This document shows, piece by piece, positions 53,243 to 62,277 of a stretch of DNA of 64,000 nucleotides. The notes beneath the pieces were generated by a model. It made no database searches. It was given only the letters and a program-made list of their open reading frames with translations, and was not told the origin of the DNA. The stretch covers positions 1-64,000 of the forward strand of contig JASBRY010000008.1 of the NCBI GenBank assembly GCA_030149165.1. The letters run 5' to 3'. Positions within the stretch are counted from its first letter, which is position 1. Every line of letters starts with the position of its first letter. The translations under genes were made by a program, and so were the position numbers. This DNA is from Phycisphaerales bacterium (GTDB lineage: Bacteria > Planctomycetota > Phycisphaerae > Phycisphaerales > UBA1924).

Positions 53243-54385
53243 TTACTTCGAAGCCGCGAACTCAGGTTGCTTCTTGGACTTGCTGCTCTTGACGACCACT
53301 TCCGCGCCATCATCGTCCTCAGCAATCTCTTCCGCGGCCTCTGCTTTGTGACGATCAGGGAGCCGTGCGTCGAGCACACCCTCGCGGATCTCGTTGAACA
53401 GATCTGGATTTTCACGCAGGAAGTCCTTCGCGTTCTCGCGCCCCTGTCCCAAACGGACCTCGCCGTAGGAGTACCACGCGCCGGACTTGTCCACAACCTT
53501 GTCCTCGACGGCCATGTCGATGAGATCGCCGGTAATCGAGATCCCCTCATTGAACATGATGTCGAACTCGGACTGACGGAACGGCGGCGCGACCTTGTTC
53601 TTGACCACACGCACGCGGACATGGTTCCCGACCGCTTCGTCGCCAACCTTGATCGTTCCCGTCCGGCGGATGTCCAGACGCACGGATGAGTAGAACTTGA
53701 GTGCGCGACCACCTGGAGTGGTTTCTGGAGATCCGAACATGACACCGATCTTCTCGCGGATCTGGTTGATGAAGATCACAGTGCAGTTGGAGCGAGCGAT
53801 GACGCCGGTAAGTTTGCGCATCGCTTGGGACATCAAGCGTGCCTGGAGACCCACGACGGAGTCGCCCATCTCACCTTCGATTTCTGCTCGTGGGATCAGA
53901 GCCGCGACGGAGTCGACGACGATCACATCCACGGCGTTGGAGCGGACGAGCAGCTCACAGATCTCGAGCGCTTGCTCACCCATGTCTGGTTGAGACACGA
54001 GGAGATCATCAATGTTGACGCCGATCTTTCGCGCCCATGACGGATCGAGCGCGTGCTCGGCGTCAATGAACGCGGCGACGCCGCCTTCTTTTTGAGCGTG
54101 CGCGAGCACGGTGAGCGCGAGTGTTGTTTTACCCGAGGATTCAGGGCCGAACACTTCGACGATGCGGCCTCTAGGAATTCCCTTACCGCCGAGCGCGAGA
54201 TCGAGCGAGAGGGCGCCGGTGGAGATGCCGGGCACACTGTTGTGCGCATCTTCGTCGAGTCGCATGATCGAGCCTTTGCCGAAGGCTTTGTCGATCTGCG
54301 CGAGTGCGCGGTCGAGGGCTTGTTTTTTCTGGGTGTCGTTTTCGGGGGTGGCGTTGAACTCGAGCGGTTTTTTGGCTTTGGCCAT
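53243..54385 (-). CDS. recA: Recombinase RecA
   Basis: The 380-residue recombinase has Walker [15 protein letters not shown], the MAW-like [23 protein letters not shown] region, Walker [22 protein letters not shown]1 [20 protein letters not shown] and L2 [26 protein letters not shown] charged C-terminal tail ends in lysine/glutamine-rich sequence. The ATG at 54385 is preceded by AAAGG. The palindrome at 54441-54456, 56-71 bases upstream, may be a control site. Confidence 0.97.
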   Translation of the reverse strand: MAKAKKPLEFNATPENDTQKKQALDRALAQIDKAFGKGSIMRLDEDAHNSVPGISTGALSLDLALGGKGIPRGRIVEVFGPESSGKTTLALTVLAHAQKEGGVAAFIDAEHALDPSWARKIGVNIDDLLVSQPDMGEQALEICELLVRSNAVDVIVVDSVAALIPRAEIEGEMGDSVVGLQARLMSQAMRKLTGVIARSNCTVIFINQIREKIGVMFGSPETTPGGRALKFYSSVRLDIRRTGTIKVGDEAVGNHVRVRVVKNKVAPPFRQSEFDIMFNEGISITGDLIDMAVEDKVVDKSGAWYSYGEVRLGQGRENAKDFLRENPDLFNEIREGVLDARLPDRHKAEAAEEIAEDDDGAEVVVKSSKSKKQPEFAASK

Positions 54386-54759
54386 GATGTGTGCCTTTCA
54401 GGCTTGCCACACGGGGCCTCGGGCGTTTTGGGATCGAAATTGTTCCATGTGGAACATGACCGCTTTTGTGCGCACGGATGTGGTCATTGACACAGTCGTG
54501 TGCGGCGGTTTGTTTTCGACCCTCAGCCTTGTGGGCGTGCGGGGACCAGCACGGGTGCGGGATGGTTGGTGTCCTTACCGACCTAGACGATTTGTCTATT
54601 TCCCGGCCGGGGGCGGTGCTGCTCGCGGGCCCGGCGGGGGCACTGTACCAGACCCCGAACAGGTTGTCAATGTACGGATGGGGTTCGGGAGCGATAATTT
54701 TTGGATTTGCCGGTCGGTGGCTGGAAAATTGCTGTAACTGAGTCCAAGCACTCTATGAC
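54386..54759. other. 374-base intergenic region upstream of recA
   Basis: Next to recA this region holds the 16-base palindrome (54441-54456). Further right it has a very G+C-rich stretch (about 54600-54660) and a 7-bp inverted repeat (CCCGAAC 54654-54660, GTTCGGG 54683-54689). It then changes sharply to A+T-rich sequence. The small frames seen in it on the plus strand show no start site or family and are not called. Confidence 0.5.
54441..54456. promoter_or_regulatory. parS-like 16-base palindrome upstream of recA
   Basis: TGTTCCATGTGGAACA has perfect 7-base arms around a 2-base centre. It differs at one position from the parS variant TGTTCCACGTGGAACA bound by ParB in some bacteria. A LexA-type SOS operator is the alternative, given its position 56 bases before recA, but it does not match the LexA boxes I know. 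Confidence 0.5.
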
Positions 54760-55716
54760 TCAGTTGTTTATGTACCAATCTAAACCAACCTGGATTATTA
54801 CAGGCACGGAAGAAACGAGGACGACGACTAATCCGGTTGTGATTGCACCTAATTTGAACGGCCAACATGGAGCTTTCGCTACACGATCTCTCAATTGAAG
54901 CAAATGCTGAAGTGATTCAAACTCAGCACTTGGTATCGACTGAGACTGAATCCCAGATATCCGTTCATACTCTGCAAGAATTCGTTCGTCTAGTTCATCG
55001 ATTGTCTCCATTTTCGATTCTGCTCTGCGGCTGGCGATTGATACTGCCGGAATAGCTATCGAACAAAGTATGCAAATCGACGAGAATATTGCGTATGTGA
55101 TAACCAGACTTTGTATGGGTATCACAGAGAACAGAATGCTCGATATACAGATACTGACATAGACACTCGTTAAAATCCCGATTGTTCTAGTTGTACTTGT
55201 GAGAAACCGAACAGGCGGTGTGTTCGGCATCCAAAGCGAAACGGGTATAACCAACGCCATCCTTTTACTCATGTAAAGAAATACAATCATGCAATAGAAT
55301 GCTACACCTGTCACATAGTTAATCGACCAAATAAACAACGCAAGCAATATACGGAGCAAGACATGATCTGGCCAAACAAGAGAGTAAACAACAGCTGAGA
55401 CAATTAGACCATATCCAACTCCGCAAACTGCTTGCCATCGCGAATCCGTGAGCCGAGCTACTAAGGTGTCAAAGTGTTTCCTTGCTTGCCCGATGCCTGC
55501 TTGATCAGTGATCATGCCGTAATACTTTATCCCGCTATAGGCCAATCGTTCGGATAACGATCGAATTGCACAAAGCAAGACAATGCTTGCAAAGATAAGC
55601 ATGCTTACAAATAGGGCATCGACTACCTTGCCTATACTTAATGTTTGCGTGACTGTGTATACTGCCCCAGTTGCAATACACATTGACGAGAGTGCGACAA
55701 TAGATTTTATATCCAT
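54760..55716 (-). CDS. Multi-pass membrane protein, function unknown (A+T-rich)
   Basis: The 318-residue product has about seven hydrophobic helices, for example IVALSSMCIATGAVYTV, ALFVSMLIFASIVLLCAI, GVGYGLIVSAVVYSLVW and TTGLVVVLVSSVPVIIQVG at the C-terminus. A soluble, charged part lies before the last helix (about residues 235-290: SRRAESKMETIDELDERILA). No family is recognised. The DNA is clearly more A+T-rich than most of the window, as is the neighbouring hydrolase gene, so both may have come by transfer. Confidence 0.68.
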   Translation of the reverse strand: MDIKSIVALSSMCIATGAVYTVTQTLSIGKVVDALFVSMLIFASIVLLCAIRSLSERLAYSGIKYYGMITDQAGIGQARKHFDTLVARLTDSRWQAVCGVGYGLIVSAVVYSLVWPDHVLLRILLALFIWSINYVTGVAFYCMIVFLYMSKRMALVIPVSLWMPNTPPVRFLTSTTRTIGILTSVYVSICISSILFSVIPIQSLVITYAIFSSICILCSIAIPAVSIASRRAESKMETIDELDERILAEYERISGIQSQSIPSAEFESLQHLLQLRDRVAKAPCWPFKLGAITTGLVVVLVSSVPVIIQVGLDWYINN

Positions 55717-55742
55717 TCCTTGAGTATAAAGGATTGCGTATG

Positions 55743-56552
55743 TTAGTGCTTTTCTGCTAAGAATCTAGAGACTTCGCGGTTGTACACATCTGGAAACTCC
55801 ATAGATGGAGTATGTCCAGCGTCTTTTATCACCACCTGCTTAGCGTGGATGAGGATAGCAAGTTTCTGAGCAACGGATGACGAACACACGCGGTCTTTCT
55901 CTCCTCGAATGACCAGTGCATCGGGATGCGGACCTGAGATTTCAATGCTTAATGGTCTAGCAATGCGGCGAAGGACTAGGAACGCAGTCATTGGATCCGC
56001 ATGTAGTACATCATTCATATATGCCGAGTCGATTTTCGCTCTTTGCTTAACGACCAGCGTTGATACGAATCGAATTAACCACTTCTGTACACCATTAGGC
56101 AACAGAGATAGCAGGTTGAGACCTACTAAAGCTGTGACTGGCAGAAACATTTTTATTATCCAGGGAAATCCTTCAGTTGGGCACCCACTGAGCACAAGTC
56201 GCTTACAGCATATTTTCTGTTGCCCTAGTGCTGTGAGCCAGAGTAGCCCCCCGAGTGAATCTCCAACTAGGCCATGTATCGAGTCAAGAGTTACGAAATC
56301 CTTCAGATGTTCCAATATGACCTCGAGTAAGTTGTCATAGATATCGGCATGCTGATCTTTGAGTGGAGCTGATTTGCCAAATCCTGGTATGTCAATGGTG
56401 ATTACTCGATAGGTCGGAGCGAGTTCAGAAATCAACTTTGCCCAACGCGATGAAGAATGGAGCCAACCGTGTAGCAGTACTACATTCTGATCTCCCTGAC
56501 CGTACACACAAATATGCACATTCTTGGGATCGCCTTGCATTGATGAGATCAT
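55743..56552 (-). CDS. Alpha/beta-fold hydrolase (A+T-rich)
   Basis: The 269-residue enzyme has the alpha/beta-hydrolase landmarks. The oxyanion region is VVLLHGWLHSSSRWAKLI, followed by VITIDIPGFGKSAPLKD. The nucleophile Ser lies in HGLVGDSLGGLLWL, the acid in ALVIRGEKDRV and the His in IKDAGHTPSMEFPDVY. The substrate is unknown; esterase or lactonase-type activity is likely. The start may be ATG 56552 or the ATG 12 bases further in. It lies just upstream of the membrane-protein gene and probably forms a two-gene unit with it. Confidence 0.82.
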   Translation of the reverse strand: MISSMQGDPKNVHICVYGQGDQNVVLLHGWLHSSSRWAKLISELAPTYRVITIDIPGFGKSAPLKDQHADIYDNLLEVILEHLKDFVTLDSIHGLVGDSLGGLLWLTALGQQKICCKRLVLSGCPTEGFPWIIKMFLPVTALVGLNLLSLLPNGVQKWLIRFVSTLVVKQRAKIDSAYMNDVLHADPMTAFLVLRRIARPLSIEISGPHPDALVIRGEKDRVCSSSVAQKLAILIHAKQVVIKDAGHTPSMEFPDVYNREVSRFLAEKH

Positions 56553-56853
56553 TGAGTACTGTAGATACGAGATTGAGGACTGACATCACAGCTAGACCTA
56601 CTAACACCCATGTTTGGGATTCCATTTATTAGGGTGAAAAAGACGAAAATTCAGTGTATACACCAGAATAGTTGTGGGAGCCATGTGGCACGCTAGGGAT
56701 TCAACCTGTTGTTCGCGCAAATCTAAGATGTATCCATCACCCATTCAGATGTAAAAACCAGACCTACACGCTCATGTAATTGAGAGGAATCGACGCTGCT
56801 CGCAATTCAAACAGCGATGAACCATATTGGTTCACTCTCAGCAAAATCATGTA
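56553..56853. other. 301-base A+T-rich intergenic region
   Basis: No convincing gene is seen. It holds the 5' side of the hydrolase gene and the 3' side of the di-haem oxidoreductase gene. A 7-3-7 inverted repeat (TGAACCA-TAT-TGGTTCA, 56818-56834) lies 20 bases past the oxidoreductase stop; it has no T tract, so a terminator role is weak. Confidence 0.45.
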
Positions 56854-59640
56854 TCACGGGCAACCCTTTCCGAACTCGGTGAGGAACGCACTGACATCGA
56901 GGAAGTTGAACTGGGCGTCACCTGTGAAGTCGGCGCTGGAGTCTTGTGCTCCGAATGCAGTGAGGAAAGCGCTGACATCGAGGAAGTTGAGTTGGCCGTC
57001 TCCTGTGAAGTCGGCTTGGCACTGTGGCTCCTCGGCGATGGTTGCGGGGTCGATAAATGGGAACTTGACATACTCGATGAGTGCGTCGCGTTCTGTGGCG
57101 TTCATCGCGAGGACGGCGTTGCGTGCTGGTTGAGCTTCGCCGCCGTGCCAGAGGATGGCTTCCATGAGGGTGCGTGCGCGTCCGTCGTGAAGGTAGTTGG
57201 CTTCAGCGGGGTTCCCGTTTGGATCGAATGGATCGGTTGGGGTGCCGAGCACAAGTCCGACGTATCCGATTCCCCAGAGTGGTGGCGTGCGCCATTCGCG
57301 GCCTGTCGCGGCGAACTCTGGGCGGTTGTCGGCGAGGTCATCACCCATGTCGTGGAGGAGCATGTCGGTGAATGGTTGGATGATCTGATCGCGGTACGGC
57401 GCGAACTCGGCGTCTGATGCGGTGCGCATCGCGGGGCGGTGGCACTGCATACATCCGGCTTCTTCGAAGAGGATCTTGCCTTGTTGTGCTACTGGGTCTT
57501 TGTAGTTTTCGCGTGGCGGGACGGCGAGACCTCGGAGGTATGAGACCATGGAGTCGAGTGTCCATGGGTCGACTTCTGCTGGGCTGTCACCTACGAGATG
57601 AGAGGACATTCCCATGTCGTGGGCGAATGCGAAGGCGGCTTGTTGCTTGAGGCTTGGGTGGACGGCTTTCCATCCGAAGCGACCGATTGCGGTTCCGCCG
57701 TTTACGATGTCGTCGACCATGTTTGGGCGTCCTGAGATGCCGTCGCCGTCGGTGTCGTTTTCGTCGGCCCATGCCATGATTTCGGCATCATCTACGGCTT
57801 CGAGGAGTCCGAGTCCGATGAGCATTGGTGCGATGCGGACGGAAAGTTCTGCTTCTCCTTCGTATGGTCCGCCTTGGGTGCTTGGAGCGGGTTGTCCTGG
57901 GATGTTGGTTCCGAACTCGCCGTAGAGGAGATCTGTGAACTCGTAGTTTGGTTTGCGGAGTTCGTAGGTGGTGCCGTCGTCGAAGGTGCCGTTGATGATT
58001 TCCCAGACGATGGAGGCGTTGCCTTCTGGTGTATTTCCGGGGGTGGCTTTGAGATCGAGTTGCTCGCCGTAGAGTGGGTGGGGTTGCGGGGCTTGTCCGG
58101 GTTGACCTGGTACGCTCACGCGGACGACATAGTCTTCCATCGAGTTGTTGGTTGGGGTTGGGGTTTGTCCGCGGCCGTCGAGCATGTGGCACTCGATGCA
58201 GGAGTTGTTGGTGTACTGCGGTCCGAGGAGTCCGGGCTCGAAGACGGGGCTGGTTCCCATGTTGAAACCGACTGGTCCTCCATTGCAGTCGAACGCGGTT
58301 GGTGGGTTGAAGAGCAGGCCGTCGTCCCATCTTGTTTCGAAGACGACTTTGCCTTCCATGAAGGATCCGAGTTCGACTGGTGGGAGGTTGAGTGCGTGCT
58401 GGTTGAACGCGAACTGTTTGACGGTGACGACTGGGATCGAGGCGTCTCCGGCAGCGTATGCGAGGGGGTGCTGGTATTCGCGTTGGAGTCGGCCGTCTCC
58501 CATATAGTAGTAGATGAACTCGCTGTAGTAGGTTTGGGAGGCGAGGATGGTGAACTCGACATCGACGCGTTGGCCTGGGACGAGGTTTGTGATGGAGGAG
58601 GTGAATGATCCCCCACCGCCGTCCATACGCTGGCTGATCGCGGAGATGTTGCGGTCGCAGAATCCGACTTCACCTGATTGGTTGTACCACTTGATGTCCA
58701 CGGCGTTGACGGGGACTTCTGGAGCGGTGGTGAGCTCGAAGTCGAGTCGGTTGCCGTAGTCGGTGATGACGAGGTCGAAGGTGCGTCCGACATCGTATCC
58801 GGCCGGGTAGTGATCGAAGCGCCATTCATTTTCATGGCGGTCTCTGAATCGGAGTGCAGCGTCGGTGACGATCGGGAAGTCTGGGAGTGGTGGCGCGGCT
58901 TCTCCTACGGTACGCTCGAACCATGCGGAGTCGATTGGTTCGATGCCGACGGTTTGGACGAATGAGTAGGTCAATACATCATCGGGCTGGACATCTGGGA
59001 TGGTGCGTCCCCAGATGAATCCTCCGAGGTTTGCCATGGATGCGGATTGCATTTCGCCATTGTTGATTCGGTAGCGGACATCGACGGAGTTGGTTGCGGG
59101 GAGCGGTGATGCGGGGGTGCCTGATTCAAAGAGGATTGCCCAATCGCCGTTGCTTTCGGCGACATCGTGACGGAAGGCGCGTGCGTGTGGGAGTCCGCCT
59201 TGTCCGAAGTCTCCGGGATCGATATCTCCTCCGCCGTCGTCTCCACCACCGTCACCGCCGCCTCCATCACCCCCACCTCCATCGCCGCCGTCACCGAAGC
59301 TGAACTTGGTGCATCCTTGGGTGAGGGTGATGGCGTGCGGTTGGAACTCGTATTGCGCAGGGATTTGGATGACGAGGTGGAAGGTGAACTGTGTTCCTGC
59401 GTTGAGGCCGTTGAAAGATGCGGAGTAGTTCCCGCTGCCATCGTTGGTCATGAAATATCCGCCGCCGGGTGGATTGGGGTAGATCAGGATCGCTGTCGCG
59501 GTTGGTGTCGCGGCGACATTGACGGTTACTGTTGAGCCGTCGAAACAGACTTCACCTGTGTAACTGGGCACGCCGGATTGTGCAATCGCTGATGTTGAAA
59601 TGAGGAGCGCGGCGATGAATGCGAACAGGGTGCGGATCAT
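56854..59640 (-). CDS. Secreted di-haem oxidoreductase/peroxidase-like protein with paired C-terminal module
   Basis: The 928-residue protein has a signal peptide (FAFIAALLISTSAIAQ), an N-terminal beta domain, and a Gly/Asp-rich linker (about residues 117-145). A further beta region precedes a domain resembling the putative di-haem peroxidase family (PF06537). Two haem-binding sites are seen: NNSCIECHMLDGRG (about residue 480) and EAGCMQCHRPAM (about residue 733). The text between (WADENDTDGDGISGRPNMVDD, AFAHDMGMSS) also fits that family. The last about 55 residues are the paired DFTGDGQ…NFLDVSAFL module. It is expected to act outside the cytoplasm in electron transfer or peroxide reduction. 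Confidence 0.88.
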   Translation of the reverse strand: MIRTLFAFIAALLISTSAIAQSGVPSYTGEVCFDGSTVTVNVAATPTATAILIYPNPPGGGYFMTNDGSGNYSASFNGLNAGTQFTFHLVIQIPAQYEFQPHAITLTQGCTKFSFGDGGDGGGGDGGGGDGGGDDGGGDIDPGDFGQGGLPHARAFRHDVAESNGDWAILFESGTPASPLPATNSVDVRYRINNGEMQSASMANLGGFIWGRTIPDVQPDDVLTYSFVQTVGIEPIDSAWFERTVGEAAPPLPDFPIVTDAALRFRDRHENEWRFDHYPAGYDVGRTFDLVITDYGNRLDFELTTAPEVPVNAVDIKWYNQSGEVGFCDRNISAISQRMDGGGGSFTSSITNLVPGQRVDVEFTILASQTYYSEFIYYYMGDGRLQREYQHPLAYAAGDASIPVVTVKQFAFNQHALNLPPVELGSFMEGKVVFETRWDDGLLFNPPTAFDCNGGPVGFNMGTSPVFEPGLLGPQYTNNSCIECHMLDGRGQTPTPTNNSMEDYVVRVSVPGQPGQAPQPHPLYGEQLDLKATPGNTPEGNASIVWEIINGTFDDGTTYELRKPNYEFTDLLYGEFGTNIPGQPAPSTQGGPYEGEAELSVRIAPMLIGLGLLEAVDDAEIMAWADENDTDGDGISGRPNMVDDIVNGGTAIGRFGWKAVHPSLKQQAAFAFAHDMGMSSHLVGDSPAEVDPWTLDSMVSYLRGLAVPPRENYKDPVAQQGKILFEEAGCMQCHRPAMRTASDAEFAPYRDQIIQPFTDMLLHDMGDDLADNRPEFAATGREWRTPPLWGIGYVGLVLGTPTDPFDPNGNPAEANYLHDGRARTLMEAILWHGGEAQPARNAVLAMNATERDALIEYVKFPFIDPATIAEEPQCQADFTGDGQLNFLDVSAFLTAFGAQDSSADFTGDAQFNFLDVSAFLTEFGKGCP

Positions 59641-59796
59641 GAAATGGATTCCTGTGGATCAGTTCAATGGGAATCCACGCGCGAGCGAGATCCTCGGGAT
59701 TTGCCAGTCTAAGCACCCGACGCGGCCAATGTAACAGTTACATTGGTTTGGTGCAAGCTCTGTATATCTCAAATTGGGGATTTATTTGGACTGTGA

Positions 59797-60186
59797 TTAG
59801 GGATTTTGGCCGGACCATCGCTGGATGCTCGACGGATCGACATTGAGGATCTCGAGCGGGCCGAGTGTGGATCTCGTTGCGGTGAGTTTGATGGGTTCTC
59901 CGACCAGTTCGAGTACGCTTTTCGGGAGTTTGGGAGAGCCGTTGACGAGAACGAGTGGGAACTGGGTTGTGGTTGATTGATCCGAGACGGCGAACATCGG
60001 GGGGAGTCCGCCTTGGATGCAGAGGGTGGCGCATGCTTTGTGTGCTTTGCCATCTCCGGGTTTCATGGCGCCGAGGAAGCATTTGCCGTCGACGATTTCT
60101 CCGATGAGTTCGACTTGTTCGTTTGATTGGGTTATTTGCGTTGGCGCTGGACGGATCGCGCCGGGTGATTCTCTGATGGCGTCTTG
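59797..60186 (-). pseudogene. Beheaded gene for a Cys-containing conserved domain
   Basis: The frame is open from an in-frame stop at 60187-60189 to 59797 and reads like a real, conserved domain: QVELIGEIVDGKCFLGAMKP, then GDGKAHKACATLCIQGGLPP and a beta-rich end with ILNVDPSSI. Three cysteines lie in a CF/CATLC pattern that may bind metal. The conserved part begins upstream of the first ATG (60066) and no good start codon is found in the open stretch, so the N-terminal part, perhaps membrane helices, appears lost. It could still be translated from 60066 as an 89-residue product. I recall this pattern from bacterial membrane proteins of unknown role. Confidence 0.5.
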
Positions 60187-60465
60187 TCAATGGCACCGAT
60201 GGTGTGCCTGGCTCTTTTGTGCTGCGCTGAGTGGCGTGGCGGAGGCGGCGATTGTTCCGGTTGATCAGGGTCATCAGACCAATGTGACTCGGCGTCCTGT
60301 TGGCGAGTCCAACGAACGGACACAAGTGGCTGAGGGTAGCTTTGTCGATTTTGATGAGAGCGTGACTGTGATGAGGGCGGTGGTCCTGATGACACCGTGA
60401 CCGCAACGACTGGGCTTGCGGCGATCGGATTGGCGGGCTTGATTACTGCTCGTCGTCGACGCTGA
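60176..60465 (+). pseudogene. Frameshifted small exported protein with C-terminal anchor
   Basis: From ATG 60176 a frame gives a signal peptide (MASCQWHRWCAWLFCAALSG, then VAEA) and about 50 polar residues, stopping at 60398-60400. In another frame, open from 60358 to 60465, the sequence continues as DEGGGPDDTVTATT and then GLAAIGLAGLITARRRR. That is a hydrophobic helix plus Arg cluster typical of PEP-CTERM/MYXO-CTERM-like sorting tails. Joining the frames between 60358 and 60397 by a one-base change makes one sensible small anchored protein. A strong terminator follows. It is either a recent frameshift, a sequence error or, less likely, programmed frameshifting. Confidence 0.55.
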
Positions 60466-60493
60466 GATTTGTTCTATAAGTAGTTACATTTAG

Positions 60494-60528
60494 GCGACGG
60501 TCTCTCTGGAGGCCGTCGCTTGTTATTG
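60494..60528 (+). terminator. Intrinsic terminator downstream of the 60176 gene
   Basis: GCGACGG (60494-60500) pairs with CCGTCGC (60513-60519) with partial inner pairing, followed by a T-rich stretch. It shows that plus-strand transcription is expected to end here. Confidence 0.75.
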
Positions 60529-60619
60529 GGCAACTTGATTCGTTTGAGTCTCGCATACAATGGTGTGTCTGGATGCAGGGAGTGTTCTCTGCGGCTTTGT
60601 ACCTCTCTGGGATGCATTG

Positions 60620-61075
60620 ATGACTCGAAAAGAAGTGGTTGCTGGCTGGCGTGAGCGGGTGGATATTCCGGATTGGGGGATCCGGAGGGTTCGCGCGAAG
60701 CTTGATACTGGGGCTCGCACGAGCGCGATCGATGTTGCTCAGTATGAGATGATCGATGACACGCATGTGCGGTTTGAGATTGTGTATCGAACGAAGCCGG
60801 AGCGGAAGACTCGTTGGGTGGAGGCGCCTTGTCATCGCGTGACGAGGGTGAAACCAAGCAGCGGGAAGGCGAGCGAGCGTGTGATTTGTCACACGCGGAT
60901 CCGGATCGGGGATGATGAGTTTGATGCAGAGGTGGGATTGGTGTGCCGGAAGGGGATGCTGTGCCGGATGCTGGTCGGGCGCGAGGCGCTCGCCGGGCGA
61001 TACTTTGTTGATTCGTCGGAGAAATATTTAGTCACTGGAAAGGCCAAAAAGAAGGCAAGAAAGAAGTCATCATGA
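60620..61075 (+). CDS. Retropepsin-like 'ATP-dependent zinc protease' family protein (PF05618 type)
   Basis: The 151-residue protein has the small aspartic-protease-like fold often found beside RimK. It shows GWRERVDIPDWGIRRVRAKLDTGARTSAIDV, with the catalytic Asp-Thr-Gly, and the second half VICHTRIRIGDDEFDAEVGLVCRKGMLCRMLVGREAL. In Pseudomonas the related RimB modulates RimK, which gives a plausible role. The last residues are lysine-rich (GKAKKKARKKSS). The ATG at 60620 is chosen because the earlier frame lacks support. The stop overlaps the rimK start (ATGA). Confidence 0.88.
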   Translation: MTRKEVVAGWRERVDIPDWGIRRVRAKLDTGARTSAIDVAQYEMIDDTHVRFEIVYRTKPERKTRWVEAPCHRVTRVKPSSGKASERVICHTRIRIGDDEFDAEVGLVCRKGMLCRMLVGREALAGRYFVDSSEKYLVTGKAKKKARKKSS

Positions 61076-62277
61076 AAATTGGGATTCTCTCGACAGCTCC
61101 AAAGTGCTACAGCACGCAGCGACTCAAGCAGGCCGCGGCGGATCGTGGGCATGATGTGAAGGTGCTCAACACGCTTCGATTTACGCTGGAACTTGAAGAG
61201 GGTGAGCCGGACCTGTACTTCCGCTCGAAGGTGCTCAGTGAATATGACGCGGTGCTTCCACGGATCGGTGCGTCGATTACTTACTTCGGCACGGCGGTGG
61301 TTCGGCAGTTCGAGCAGATGGATGTGTACACACCCAACACGGCGAACGGGATCACGAACTCGCGTGATAAGCTTCGGTCGATGCAGATTCTGAGCCGACA
61401 CGCGATCGGGATTCCGCACACGACCTTTGTGCGTGATCGCGCGGATGTGCTTCCGGCGATTGAGCGGCTTGGGGGTGCGCCGGTGGTGATCAAGATTCTG
61501 GAAGGCACGCAGGGTGTCGGTGTGATTCTCGCGGAGACGACGAAGGTTGCGGAGGGGATCATCGAGACACTGCAGAACGCGAAGCAGAATGTGCTCGTGC
61601 AGAAGTTCATCAAGGAGAGCAAGGGGAAGGATGTCCGTGCTTTTGTCGTCGGTGACACGGTCGTTGCGGCGATGCGGCGCGTGGCGCAGGGGGATGAGTT
61701 CCGCAGCAATGTGCATCGCGGCGGTAGGACGGAACGGATTGAGCTCCCACCTGAGTATGAAGAGGCTGCGGTTCGCGCGGCGCAGATCATGGGGCTGCGT
61801 GTCGCGGGGGTGGACATGCTCGAGGGGGATGATGGGCCTCAGATTATGGAGGTGAACTCGTCTCCTGGACTCGAAGGGATAGAGGGCGCCACTGGGCTGG
61901 ACATCGCGGGATCGGTGATTGATTACATCGCGAGTCAGGTGAACTTCCCTGAGATCGATGTGCGTCAACGGTTGACGGTTTCCAAGGGTGTCGGGGTTGC
62001 GGAGATCGTGATCCCAGAGGGATCAGAACTGGTCGGGAAGACGATCGCTGATTCTGGATTGCGAGAGCGGGACTTTACGATTCTGAATTTGCATCGGGGG
62101 ATCAAGGTGATCTCGAATCCCAAGGCTTCGAGAGAGCTTGAAGCGGATGACAGTTTGTTGTGTTACGGCAAGCTTGAGGCGATGCGTGATCTGATTCCGG
62201 ACAAGAAGCGGAAGAAGAAACGCAAGGCGAAGAAGCTTGATCCGCAAAAAATCGAAGCGCTTGAGGGGATCAGCTGA
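61072..62277 (+). CDS. rimK: RimK-type ATP-grasp ligase fused to an RCK_C/TrkA_C-like domain
   Basis: The 401-residue protein has the RimK ATP-grasp domain (about residues 1-295): KIGILSTAPKCYSTQRLKQA, DAVLPRIGASITYFGTAVVR, then the ATP-binding GGAPVVIKILEGTQGVGVIL, FVVGDTVVAAMRRVAQGDEFRSN and PQIMEVNSSPGLEGIEGATG. RimK adds glutamate residues to the C-terminus of ribosomal protein S6 in E. coli. Here about residues 305-375 form an extra RCK_C-like domain (VAEIVIPEGSELVGKTIADS followed by GLRERDFTILNLHRG), then a lysine-rich stretch. The fusion suggests ligand control of the ligase. Start and stop both overlap the neighbouring genes. Confidence 0.92.
   Translation: MKIGILSTAPKCYSTQRLKQAAADRGHDVKVLNTLRFTLELEEGEPDLYFRSKVLSEYDAVLPRIGASITYFGTAVVRQFEQMDVYTPNTANGITNSRDKLRSMQILSRHAIGIPHTTFVRDRADVLPAIERLGGAPVVIKILEGTQGVGVILAETTKVAEGIIETLQNAKQNVLVQKFIKESKGKDVRAFVVGDTVVAAMRRVAQGDEFRSNVHRGGRTERIELPPEYEEAAVRAAQIMGLRVAGVDMLEGDDGPQIMEVNSSPGLEGIEGATGLDIAGSVIDYIASQVNFPEIDVRQRLTVSKGVGVAEIVIPEGSELVGKTIADSGLRERDFTILNLHRGIKVISNPKASRELEADDSLLCYGKLEAMRDLIPDKKRKKKRKAKKLDPQKIEALEGIS

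Noticed and set aside
54466-54741. Plus-strand frames of 91 and 208 codons upstream of recA
   Set aside because: No ribosome-binding site, no family, and they run through the very G+C-rich run and the palindrome.
56425-56625. Small minus-strand frame with one hydrophobic helix upstream of the hydrolase gene
   Set aside because: Most of it overlaps the hydrolase gene in another frame and no Shine-Dalgarno is seen.
56680-56725. Possible tRNA 3' fragment (sequence like GGTTGAATCCC on the minus strand) that could mark an attachment site
   Set aside because: The T-loop does not match TTCRA, the T stem does not pair, and no integrase is nearby.
59738-60406. Minus-strand frame of 222 codons
   Set aside because: Arg/His/Thr-rich shadow; the neighbouring frame (59797-60186) holds the conserved domain.
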